64,000 bases of DNA, from contig OX352774.1 in NCBI GenBank assembly GCA_947095535.1, positions 240,833,825 to 240,897,824 on the forward strand. Direction: 5' to 3'. This document shows, piece after piece, positions 1 to 11,071 of this stretch. Below the pieces are notes generated by a model, which ran no database searches, was not told where the DNA came from, and saw nothing but the letters and a program-made list of their open reading frames with translations. Source of the stretch: Poecilobothrus nobilitatus (taxonomy: Eukaryota > Arthropoda > Insecta > Diptera > Dolichopodidae). Position numbers and translations under genes: made by a program. Within the stretch, counting starts at the first letter, position 1, and each line of letters begins with the position of its first letter.

Positions 1-1437
1 TTGTTATAAAGTTAACAATTTTAATACTTTTATAAATTTTGTATTTTTAAATTTTTTATTTTGACATATTTTATTATATATACATATATAGAATGTTCAC
101 GTAAACTTTCATATTTTTAAGTGATTTTAATAAAGGGTATAAAAGAAAAACAATTTTCAATTAAAACCTTTTTAAGAATAATAAAATTACCATAATTATA
201 ATAGCATCCTTTATTCGAATATATAATTTAAAAATGATTTTAACAATTGATCCAATTTTTTCCCCTTGGCTTTTCGCAAAAATAAAAACATAATAAATGA
301 AACAAAAGAAAACAAAAACAGCTTAATTTTTCCTTGTTGAATATTTAAATAAAAATAATTTCAACCTTAACACCTTTCTAATTTGTCGTCCTTTTTTTTA
401 TGTTATTCATTTGTTTTTTGTTTTTTTGTTCTATTTTTGTTTTTTTCTTGTAATTTTTTCTTAAATCTTTTTATGACTTGTTGTATACAGTGTACGGTAA
501 AATCACATCTATGAAAATACTATAAGTACTAAAATTTCAGGTTAGAACTACTTAACTTAAGATATCTGGTAGGGATTATTATCTTAAAATGGCGTTTACA
601 AATTCAATTAATTTTTTCTCCTGCTTTTTGTTTTCTGTTATAGTTCGTTCTTTTTAACTTTTTAATAATATTAATAAATATATATACATAAAAAAAAAAA
701 CAAAACAGGATAAAAAAAAAATTAGGATAAAAAGGATAAAAAATAAAAAAACAGGTGTATCACAAGATTTTTTTTTTTTTCTTTTTTATATGAATAATTA
801 CTGATCCCTTTAAAAGGAATTTAATGAATTTAAAATTATGACTTTTTGGGTTTGTTTTCTTTTTATTTGTAAGCATATTATAGACCGTAGAAAGGATAAG
901 GTGGAACTTTAAATCTTTATTTTGTTGTTTTTTTTATTTTATTATTGAGAAGTTCGAAATATTAATAAAACAAAAAAACATTGTCTTATTTTAAAGGTAT
1001 TTAAAATACAGGAAATTGTTTTCGTGCTTTGTCTTTATTATTTATTTTATAATGAGATCTTTTTTATTATTTAAAAGAGTTCTTTTTGGTAATAAATTGT
1101 TTTTTTTTTTTTTTTTTTGAGTTTTTCTGTATAATAAGAACAAGATACAAGTATTAATAAGCTGTATAATATGAAATATAATTTAACTAAAAAGTTTTTT
1201 ATTGTCTGTTCAACGTTCATTGACCGATAAAAAAGTAATAAATAGTAATTTCGTACTGAGCACTTTTTGAAATAGTTTTTGAAATAGTAAAATAAAAATT
1301 TAGTTTTTGTCTTTGTGGAGAGAATAAAATTAACTCAAAAACAAAAAGTTAAACGTAGTTATTTAAAAAAAATAGATTGAAATTTAAAAAGTCTGTTTTC
1401 ACTTAAAAAAGAAGACAAATGTGAGTTGTGGTAATAA

Positions 1438-1617
1438 ATATACGTAAACAATAAAGTTTCATTCCACTCAAAGTTTTCCAACGTAAAACGAAAAGTGCAA
1501 CAGATGCCTAACCATACATTGTCAAGATGGCGTAACACAGCATTCGGAAATTCATTTGTCATGTACACGTCGCGCCTTATGTTTGAACATGTGTGTCCAA
1601 AAGTTGGTAATTCGTAA
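1438..1617 (+). other. GC-richer patch with a 60-codon open frame, unidentified
   Basis: Against the local A/T background this patch is clearly richer in G and C. The plus frame is open from just after tandem TAA codons to the TAA at about 1615-1617. It includes an internal ATG at 1504 followed by PNHTLSRWRNTAFGNSF and ends FEHVCPKVGNS. The minus strand is also open over the same stretch (1359-1568). I do not recognise the peptide. It could be a decayed transposon fragment or a conserved non-coding patch inside the NOS intron. Confidence 0.3.
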
Positions 1618-2862
1618 TGTAGTGTATGTAATAATGAAATTTAAGAAGAACATTGACATTCTTCTACAAAATAACTATCCAAATTTTTCCCTTCGTCCCC
1701 CATAATCCTAATTATCCTAAACCCAATTTTTCTAGTAATCCTTCCTTCATCTTTTCCCCCAAAACCAAACTATATTTAAAGTTTGGTTTTAAAGGGATTG
1801 GTTTTGATTGGTTAAAGTTTATTTAAAGTATCAAAGTGCATTTATTAATGAATTCAGGATTGGTACTTAAAACTGTTTTAATCGGTACTTAAAAATGTTT
1901 TAATTTTTTCTCGTTTTGAATTAATTTAATTTTTAACTTTTATTACTGTTTCTTTTAAAATGTTTATTTCACAAACCCGTACTTTTTATTATTTACTCCT
2001 CCTTTAGATTTATATATCCGTCTCATACTACCCGGAAATTTTAATTCTTGTTAAAAGATAATATTATTTGAAGGAAAACGTATACTATATATAAATATAT
2101 ATTTTATTTTTCTTATGTTTTGTCTTTAAAACTTTATTTCTTAGATATTAAATTAGAATAAATAGGTATTAGATATTAACCCAGAAAAAAAAAAATACAA
2201 AAATGTTATAAAAATTACGAAAATTATTTACGTTATTTAAAATAATTTTATACTCAAAATGACCATGGCTACTTTTAATTATATCCCAAAATAAAAAAAA
2301 AAGTCAAAAGTCACTTTTTCCAAAAACAAAAAAAAAAAAGTTTGAAAACAACAAGAAATAAAAAAAAATAAAGGTAATATAATGGATATAATAAATTTTT
2401 ATAATTTTATAATAATGTCAGATCCATTAAAAATGGATACTCTTGTTATTTTTATTGTTTTTATAAAATTTAGGCAACCCCTGAAGAAAAAAAAAATAAA
2501 AACATAATGAACATAACCTACAAACAGATTATGTACAATGTTAATAAAATATAATAAAAATAATTATTATTATCATTATTACGGGTAGTAGACGTGTTTT
2601 TATTTACTTAAAATAAAAAAAGGACATTTTGTTTTCCTTTTCTAAAGAATTTTTTTTTTTTTTTTATTTGTTTAAAGATGATAATTTGATTAGGATCTTA
2701 GTATTAAGTTAAGAAAAACAAACAATAAAATAAATAATAAAACAAATTTTTTTGGTAAAATTATTATTTTGGAAAAACTTTAAATTCTAAGGTACATAAG
2801 AAATGCATTTTTAGCACATTTCCAAAAAAATTTTGAAAAAATGTGCTTATTAGTTTCACTCT

Positions 2863-2912
2863 GTCCGTCCGTCCGTCCGTCCGTCCGTCCGTCCGTCCGT
2901 CCGTCCGTCCGT
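2863..2912 (+). repeat. (GTCC)n tetranucleotide microsatellite
   Basis: About 12.5 copies of GTCC lie inside the 5' part of the R1 repeat. Other R1 and R2 copies have only a few copies at the same place (for example 6722-6735 and, inverted, around 14504-14520 and 45541-45560), so this copy has expanded. Confidence 0.95.
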
Positions 2913-3072
2913 CTGTTTACAAAACTTCTACACCGTTAAAGATAGAGAAAAAAAATTTTAACCATAGGTAGGTCTCATAAAAAAAATAATTTTGTGGAAC
3001 AACTTTTTCATGTAGCCCCCACCATTACGGAGCTACACCCCCTCAAACTTTGAAAAAGTCCTATTTTTAAAT

Positions 3073-4500
3073 GCATATATCTTATGTTCCGCTCAAGATT
3101 TTTTCAATCTGAAAACGTCATTCGACAGGTATTTCTTTTATCTTTGTAAATTAATATCAAAATTATACAATTTTTTTAAATTTAGTATTTAAATTTACCG
3201 TTATGTGAGAACCAAATTTTGCATGATTTTTCTACTTTCATAACTCCGGCACGCTTCTAGATACAAGCTTGAAATTTTGAGGCAAGAAAGAACTTTTAGA
3301 ATTAGTATAAGTTTCCTCAGAAAATTTTTTCGGACCACCCCCTGTTTATGAGCTATTAGGGCTTAAAAATTGAAAATTTGCTATTTTTAAACACCTGTAA
3401 CTTAGGAACCTGCACACATTTTACTTCTGCAAGATGTAAAAATTAAAGCTACAATAATATATTTTTACGTGTGTGAAAGGTTTATTTTAATTGTAAAGGG
3501 TTCCAAAGTTGCAGCTCTTCAAAATTGTAAAAAAGCCCCATTTTCAGATGTATATATCTCGGGCTCTGCGTAATAGTTTTGCAATCTAAAACCGGCAGAA
3601 GATCGAAAATTTTATTATCTATATAAAACAATATCAAAATTATGTAATATTATGTAATTTACGATTTAAATTTACCGTTATGTGAAAACCACATTTTGCA
3701 TCAAATTTCTTTTTTCATAACTCCGGCACCCCTTTAGATAGGGACCTGAAATTTTGAGACAAGAAAGAACTTTTAGAATTAGTATAAGTTTCCTCAGAAA
3801 ATTTTTTGGTAACGCCCCCTCTTTAAGAGTTATTACGCCTCAAAAATTGAAAATTTTCTATTTTTAGACACCTGTAACTTAGGCACCTGTAAAAATTTTT
3901 CTTCGGCAAGACATGAAAATGAAAGCTACAATAATATATTTTTACGTGTGTGAAAGGTTTATTTTAGTTGTAAAGGGTTCCAAAGCTGCAGCTCTTCAAA
4001 ATTGTAAAAAAGCTCCATTTTCAGATGTATATATCTCGGGCTTTGCATAATAGTTTTGCAATCTAAAACCGGTAGAAGATCGAAAATTTTATTATCTATA
4101 TAAAACATTATCAAAATTATGTAATATTTTGTAATTTACGATTTAAATTTACCGTTATGTGAAAACCACATTTTGCATGAAATTTCTTTTTTCATAACTC
4201 CGGCACCCCTTTAGATAGGAACCTGAAATTTTGAGACAAGAAAGAACTTTTAGAATTAGTATAAGTTTCCTCAGAAAATTTTTTGGTAACGCCTCCTCTT
4301 TAAGAGTTATTACGCCTCAAAAATTGAAAATATGCTATTTTTAGACACCTGTAACTTAGGCACCTGTAAAAACTTTTCTTCGGCAAGACATAAAAATTAA
4401 AGCTTCAATAATATATTTTTACGTGTGTTAACAGCTTTTCTTAGTTATATAGGATTCCGAACTTACGGCCCCTCAAAATTTCAAAAATGTCCTATTTTCA
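3073..4500 (+). repeat. Three tandem units of about 478 bp inside R1
   Basis: The landmark CTCCGGCAC occurs at 3244, 3721 and 4199 (spacings 477 and 478). GTATATATCTCGGGCT starts at 3549 and again at about 4027, with a diverged version at 3073. Units two and three are nearly identical, while the first is more diverged. The last part of unit three switches to the normal R1 3' end. This pattern suits unequal exchange within one R1 copy. Confidence 0.9.
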
Positions 4501-6590
4501 CATTTTTTCTTATTACATGAAATTTTCAAATTTTTGTGTAAGTCACAATTCTAAATAATTTGTATTGAGTTTTGGAAATGTGCGCTTTTAAAAACCGTTG
4601 GTTTACATTCTACCTTGTTTTTTTTAATTTTTATTATTAATGTGACTTTTCTCTCATACTCTTCTTAACAAAAAAAATCTGGAATAACAAAAAAAACAAA
4701 AATGCACTTAAATGTTTTTCTCTAAAAATAAAACAAAATTCTGACAAAATATTTTATAATAAAAACCTTTTAAAACCTAATTCATATTAAATACATAAGA
4801 AAAAAACAACATAAATTTTTAAATAAATTAAATTTTACCTTCAAGGTTCACATTATATTTTTTTAAAGTATTATCAAATCATTTCCTTTAAAAAACGCTT
4901 TTTTTTACTTTTTTTTGCTTTTAAACTTGCACCCTACACAAAAAGAAAAAAAATCGATTAACCTCTTTAAAGAAAATTTCCTTTAGAAAAAAATCAACAT
5001 CCTAAATAACATAAAAAAAATGGTTGGGGTGTTGTATGAAAAACTACGAAAAAATACTAAACAAAAATATAAACTGACAAAATATTTTGCACATCCTTCA
5101 AATAATAATAATCAAACATATTATTAGGAGAGAAAAAAAAAATAAATATAAAAATGAAGAAAAAGAAAATTTTTCATAATGATTCTTAAACAAAAAAATA
5201 AAATGAAAGAGCAAAACAAAAACAACAAAAAGAAAAAAATACTTTATTATCGATTTTTTTTTTTAAAAAGAAGTACTTAAGAATCTTTCATACCGCGATT
5301 TTCAACCAGAAATATACATTTACATATATATCTACTTAGATTTTATGCTCTTATTAAAAACTAAAAGAAGTTTTTTTTTTTTTTTTTATTTGATTCTGAT
5401 TGAAAAGAGAAAAAAAAAAATTTTTTTTTATCTTTTTATCAAGCAAGAAACAAAAATTCATACTTTATTTAAAAATAAAAATATAAAATACTTATTTATC
5501 AAAAATTCGTTATATTGTATAAACTGAAATGAAAATACATTTAATTTAAACTTATCAACTACCGTTATATAATTCTAATAAAAATTAGAACAGTTTTAAA
5601 CTGTAAAGCGTTAAAATGTGATGCTTTAGGATGAAATTTTTAAAAATTCTTACCCCTTTTCTACGAAAATTCTTATTCCATTCAAATTTTTGTTTAAAGA
5701 ATTTAAAATAAATTATTATTTTGTACATTTGTTTAATTATTTAGAATTTTATCAGAAATTAATTGATAAACCATGGTTTATTATGTTTAAGTTAAGCAAT
5801 AGTTGTAACAATTTCGTTAAACGGAAAACGGGAAGTACTTAATACAACTATCCTTTATACCTATTTATTTTATAACTTTTTTATTTACAAGAAACAATAA
5901 TTTGTTTTCTTTGTTTTTAGATTGTTTTCAGTTATAGTTAATTAAAATAAGTACCTATAAGATATAATGATCGATCTTTAAGATATTATGATCGAAAATT
6001 CTCTCCAGAAATATTGTTTATATAGAATACAAAATTATAAAAAAAAAAAAAACTGAATATAAAATTATCTTCATGCATTTAACATTTCAGTTTACATGGT
6101 GGTAGTTTATTAAAATATTTTTCCGTTTGTTTACGTTAACAAAATACAAACATACAAAAAAACAAATACAAAAATATGACATACATGTATACATTAAATA
6201 CAAAATGAAAAAAACAATCAGTAAGTTATATACACAGTATTTTGTTTTTAACTCCACGCAATTTTTTAAACATTGATTTTCTTTTAGATATTATACAATC
6301 TTCAATGTATTTATTTATTTATTTATTTATATTATAATATTACATATCATCATCTAGCTTCTTCTCAGTTGTTAAATAAATCTTTTACCACTTTGTATCA
6401 TTCTTCAATGAAATAATTCCGACTCAATTAAAATTGGAGTTCATTTTGCATATTTCTAGGCGTATATTTTTTTTTATGGTTTTAACTAAAGCCGGCGGAT
6501 TGGCAATTTAAATGATTTTATTCATTAAATGGAAGGCATAATTATTATGTAAATAAGTAAATAAAGAAAATTGAAAATAAATCCATTTAA

Positions 6591-7480
6591 TTATACCCGT
6601 ACGATAGGATCGGGTATAATAAAATTACTCCTCCGTTTGTAACACCTCGAAATAAGCGAGCTAGATATACCTTCAAAGGTATGGATCGGATCAGAAAAAA
6701 ATTCTAAGACTTTTGAGCCATGTCCGTCCGTCCGTCAGCACGCTAACTCAAAAACTAAGAAAGCTAGAATCTTGAAATTTACACAAAATATTCTGGGAGT
6801 AATTTGTAGGTTCCCTATTTTTTTTGGTTGAGTTTGGACCAAGCCTTAGGGTAGCTCTCGAACACCTAACTTTTAGATCCCGACATTTTTTTTGCAATAG
6901 AGCTATGAAATTTTAACTACTGATATATGTCACAAAAATATTAATTTTATTTTTAATAACTTTTTTTTGTAGCCCCACCCGTTACGGAGCTACAGCTCCC
7001 CAAAGGTTCAAAAAAGCTCTATATTTAAATTATTATAGCATAAGTTGTATAAGGTATATCTTCATTTTGAAAACGCCAAACGATTACTACTTTTATTAGC
7101 TTTAAAAGTATATATACAATAAATATATATTTGTGGCATACGGTGTCTTAATTTACCGTTATGTGAAACTAAAATTTTGCAAAATCCTTCAACTCTTCTA
7201 TCTTCTAAACGGTTTAAGTTGGAAACTTGAAATTTTGACAGAAGTTAGATCTTTGAAAATAAGTATGAGTCATTTCAGAACCTTTTTTTGTATCACCCCC
7301 CGTTTAGGAGCTGTAAGGGGTCAAAAACTGAAAATTTCCTATTTTTAAACACCTGTAACTTGAACACCTGTTAAAATTTTTTTAAAGTAATACATAAAAA
7401 TTAAAGCTTCAACATTATATTCTTATTTCTGTTAACAACTTTTTTTAATAATGTAGGGTTACTTTATAATTGACGAAAGT
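6591..7480 (+). repeat. R2 dispersed repeat with terminal hairpin
   Basis: It starts with TATACCCG and its inverted copy CGGGTATA (6592-6599 and 6611-6618), forming an 8-bp stem with an 11-base loop. An AGCGAGCTAGATATACC segment follows, then GTCCGTCCGTCCGTC. After that comes a core related to R1 (ATTTACCGTTATGTGA at about 7151). The same hairpin end is found, inverted, at 14630-14663. The ORF at 7133-7348 lies in this repeat and is not a gene. Confidence 0.75.
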
Positions 7481-9463
7481 GTTACTTGATTTTTTCAAAT
7501 TTTCTAACAAATTTCTTTAACGAATTTTTTGCATTTTGTTTTACTCGATAATTGGAAATTGTTGAGGATATAATGCGTAGTACATAAAAATGCAAATAAA
7601 TAAACAACATAACGGTTGCTTGAAGAATTTTTATTTATATGATATTAATATATATACATACTTATATAATATCATGTTTATTTAGATATCGTATATGTCA
7701 CTAGTGAATGAATGATAAGAGTATAGATGTATATTATATAGCGCCGTATTTACATACATATATGTATTTTATTGTACTTATAAGAAATTATTCTGTCAAT
7801 GGAATATTTAAATATGATATAATATAATATTTAAAATTATATTTACTATTTTGTACTAAGTAAATTTAATATACATTTACCGCTTAGTATTAAATGGTAT
7901 TATAGAATATTTGAAAAAGTTTTGGATTGATAATCGTTATGTGAAAGGTTAGAATCTGCTTTTGAAGAATGTACATATAAACATATAGTTTGAATATATG
8001 TATAACCCATAATTCTAAATTATAAAATTCACCCAAATTATTTTAAAATACTAAAATATTAAAAAAATAATATTGTGAGCAGAGTGACAGGCTGTGAACA
8101 TACTAACGGTTCGTACGGGTATCTAAGAGTTGACAAAGGCAACTGTATTCTTCCTCGTTTAAAAAAAAAATTGATAATTTAATTTATATTAAGGACTTAA
8201 AGGTAATAAAAAAATGTATGCTGTTTTTTTTTTCTTTTTTTTTGCCTACCAAAAAAATAATAAAATATTATTTTAATGCTAAATATTTTCATTTCATTAA
8301 TAAGTTTCCAATTTTAAAATATAATTTAAAAAACAAAATCATGGAATTTTTAAAAAATTTTTCAGTATCTGAAAAATGAGATAAAAAAAAAATTAATGAA
8401 AATCTGAAAGCAATATTGGTGAAAAATTTATAGAATACTCATATAGTTATATTAAAAATTGAAATAAAGGATAATAATATGTAGCCTGTTCAAAAGGTAC
8501 AAAACAGATGATATATTCTTCAGAATAACTACAAAATATTATAACTGAGTGATTAAAACCAAGTGTAAAGTGAAATGTATAATAATCAAAAGGTATTGAG
8601 ATTGAATATTTTAGGCATAAGATATATTTTTATATTGAAAATTATACAAATTGATTAAAATCCCTCTTTTAATGGAATTATTTAAAATATATTATACATA
8701 AAATATATAAAATAAATTATATATACAAACATATCAATATATACATAAACTAATTTAAATAAACTGAATAAATAATATATCGATTGTATGGTTTTGATGA
8801 AATGACATATTATGACAATTCATTGAATTTTAAAGGAAAATTACAATTTTTGTAATAAAATTGTGGTTAAAGGACTTTTTATTTTATATTTTGTTGTAAA
8901 TAATTCAAGAGGAAAATTTTTTGAAGAAATATAATTTCTTATTTTTAGTATTTTTTGATTATGAAAATTATTAATCAAAAAGATCAATTAAAATTGTAGA
9001 TTTTTTGTTTTTGTAATATATGAATTTTTAAATTTAAACAAAATCAAAAAGTAAAGGAATATGAATAGATATTAGATAGAATTAAAATATTAAACAATAT
9101 AAATAATATAACAATAAATTAAAATAATATAACAATATGATAATTTTAAGAATTAAAATATATAGAAAAATTGTGTAAAAATTTATGAATATAATTTTTC
9201 CACAGACGCATATATACGCGTACAACAGCAGACGCGTATGTAGGAGAAATTTTATATATTCTTTTTCTTTTTTTTTTTAACTTTTATCCAAGTAATGTTC
9301 TGTTATGCTTTAAAAATATATTTTGAGAAATAATTTGAGTCTACATTAGATAATAACATTTTATTTTCTCAAATTTAAGTCAATTATCTGAAAATTAAAT
9401 TGAAGAATTAGTTTTATTTCTGAACTCTGCCGGCTGGTTATAGAACAAAGTTGACAGTCAAAA

Positions 9464-9565
9464 ATATGAGTGAATCAAGGTCAACAGGAAAAACCTTCTT
9501 TAAACGTGCTCTCTTAATAGATTTCTACAGGCGAACAGCCATGTACACCAATTCAACATATTAAA
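9464..9565 (+). other. Short open frame in a GC-richer patch, unidentified
   Basis: A 33-codon frame starts at the ATG near 9464 (MSESRSTGKTFFKRALLIDF, then YRRTAMYTNSTY). It stands out from the A/T background but is too short to identify. It may be a transposon remnant and is listed only because this stretch of intron is otherwise featureless. Confidence 0.2.
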
Positions 9566-10035
9566 AAACTTTCCAAATCAAATTTAAATTATAAATGAAA
9601 AAAAGAACTAAAATATCATCCAAAAAAATATCAATTTTTTGAGTATCTTTTGAGCGCTTTAGAATAATCTAAAATATCTTTTGAGCGATTTTCAATAAAC
9701 TAGAAAGATATTTAGACAAAAACAAATTTTGAACATAAAGTTCAAGTCCTAATTAACGACATCTTATAATAAATGAAATTAAAAGCAATATAAGAGTAAA
9801 AAGGATACGTAACACAACAATGGCGTGGTGGTGGAATATCAAAATTTTCTAAACGTTCTACATCAGGAAAATAAAAAATAAATTAGAGAAGCAGTATGAC
9901 AGAAACTAAAGTTAATACTTTAAGTTAGTATTACAAGGGGTAATTATTTCAAATACCTAAGTATGTATGGATTCAATTTGTCATCAATTTATCTTTTAAG
10001 CAATAAAAAAAAATTTTTTTTTTGTTTTCAGTTTA

Positions 10036-10182
10036 TTCGTGTGCTACATAAATGTGATAAGGAAATAACACATCCTTTCCCTTTCCAGGTGCAGTTATAA
10101 ATATCGTAAGGGACAATTGTTCTTACAAAGTGCGTGGAATTCAAACACCTCGGTGTTTACAGCGTATTTTATACAGTCTTAC
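10036..10182 (-). mobile_element. SINE-C copy, 5' incomplete
   Basis: On the minus strand it reads AAATACGCTGTAAACACCGAG, a degraded B-box-like GTTTGAATTCC, then CTTTGTAAG...CTTACGATA, and a tail ending CACATTTATGTAGCA. The same order is found at 15890-16050 (plus). The body and tail match those at 22895 and 28935. It has diverged from those copies at many positions, so it is old. Confidence 0.65.
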
Positions 10183-11000
10183 TTACTATACCACCAACGC
10201 CCCCGAAAAATTTTTAATTATGTAAACCACATTAACCATAGGAGAACGCAATCTAATTAAATTCAATATTAGTTAATTTTACCAATGAAGATAGGACACT
10301 GAGATCATTGTTATTCATAGAACCATAATATAGGTACTCATATCAAATCAATATAACCATCAAAAAAAGGAAAAAAAGATGATAAGTATATTATATATTT
10401 AAGTATCTGTTTATTTTATAGACAAAAGGGTCCTTAAATTTATTATGAACAACATTTATTATTTATTCTTTTAAAAATTAGACACTTACCAAGTTAACAT
10501 AAAATATTAACACCCACAATGTTAATACATACATAATCACAAAATGTGTTGTTTTTTTATATACATATATTGTCAAATTAATTTCGCTTCAAATTTTCGA
10601 CCAAATTATTATAAAAAAGATCCCTCTTTTTATTAGTAAAAAATTCTTCCAATCTTAAATTAGAGACTCAGTAAAATTATGATTCTTTTAATTTTAAAAA
10701 TATTTTATATACTTATTTTCCCTTTTTTTTTAATTCATTACACCTGTACCCAAAATTAATTTGTTCTCCTCCTTTTTACAGGCTTTTTTTTTTTACATAA
10801 AATTAATTCTCATTCTCATAAATCAAAGGTTAATTAAAAAAAAAGAAAATTTACTTCAATTATAAAAATAAAAATAAAATAAAATATTTACAAAAAAAAA
10901 AAAAAAAAATAGAACAAAACCCATAAATCATTTTCAAATTAAATAAAATAAAACTTAAAAATAAAAACAAACAAAAATGAACAAAACTTTAAAAACTTAC

Positions 11001-11071
11001 TTTGAATCATGTCCATCGATAATATCACCAGATTCTTGAAGTTTCATTGCATACAATCCTTGGGCAAATTC
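11001..11071 (-). CDS. Nos: Nos exon: start of the FMN-domain insert region
   Basis: This 71-bp exon (phase 0 to phase 2) encodes [20 protein letters not shown] and then HDS. It follows the PPENGE loop, where animal NOS proteins carry a variable insertion, and it resembles the insect version (LYAM-x-QES). The acceptor AG is at 11072-11073 and the donor GTAAGT has its GT at 10999-11000. Failure to splice would give a stop codon after only one further residue (S-K-stop). No later NOS exon is recognisable in the remaining 11 kb to the left. The 5' edge could shift by a base or two, but the frame fits. Confidence 0.88.

Larger units (their letters stand above)
2808..4618 (+). repeat. R1 dispersed repeat, copy with internal triplication
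   Basis: This is the longest copy of a repeat family seen throughout the window. It begins TTTTTAGCACATTT and ends near ACATTCTACCTTGTT. Inside are a (GTCC)n run, a segment around CACCGTTAAAGATAGAG, and a core containing TTTACCGTTATGTGA and CATAACTCCGGCAC. The core occurs three times at a period of about 477-478 bp. There is no long ORF, so the element is non-autonomous or decayed. The same ends and internal order recur in inverse orientation at 44792-45608. Its superfamily is unknown to me. Confidence 0.85.
1..11000 (-). other. Nos: Nos intron (partial), more than 11 kb
   Basis: This is intronic sequence downstream of the last visible exon, running off the left edge. I searched the minus strand for the expected continuation of the FMN, FAD and NADPH motifs and saw none. 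It contains R1 and R2 repeats, a SINE, long A/T tracts and a GC-richer patch at 1438-1617. The stretches 1-1430, 1620-2800, 4620-6590 and 7500-10030 hold only A/T-rich sequence with homopolymer runs and nothing else I can support. Confidence 0.75.

Noticed and set aside
5345..5527. 60-codon frame, plus strand
   Set aside because: Poly-Phe/Lys low complexity from T and A runs; no gene-like content.
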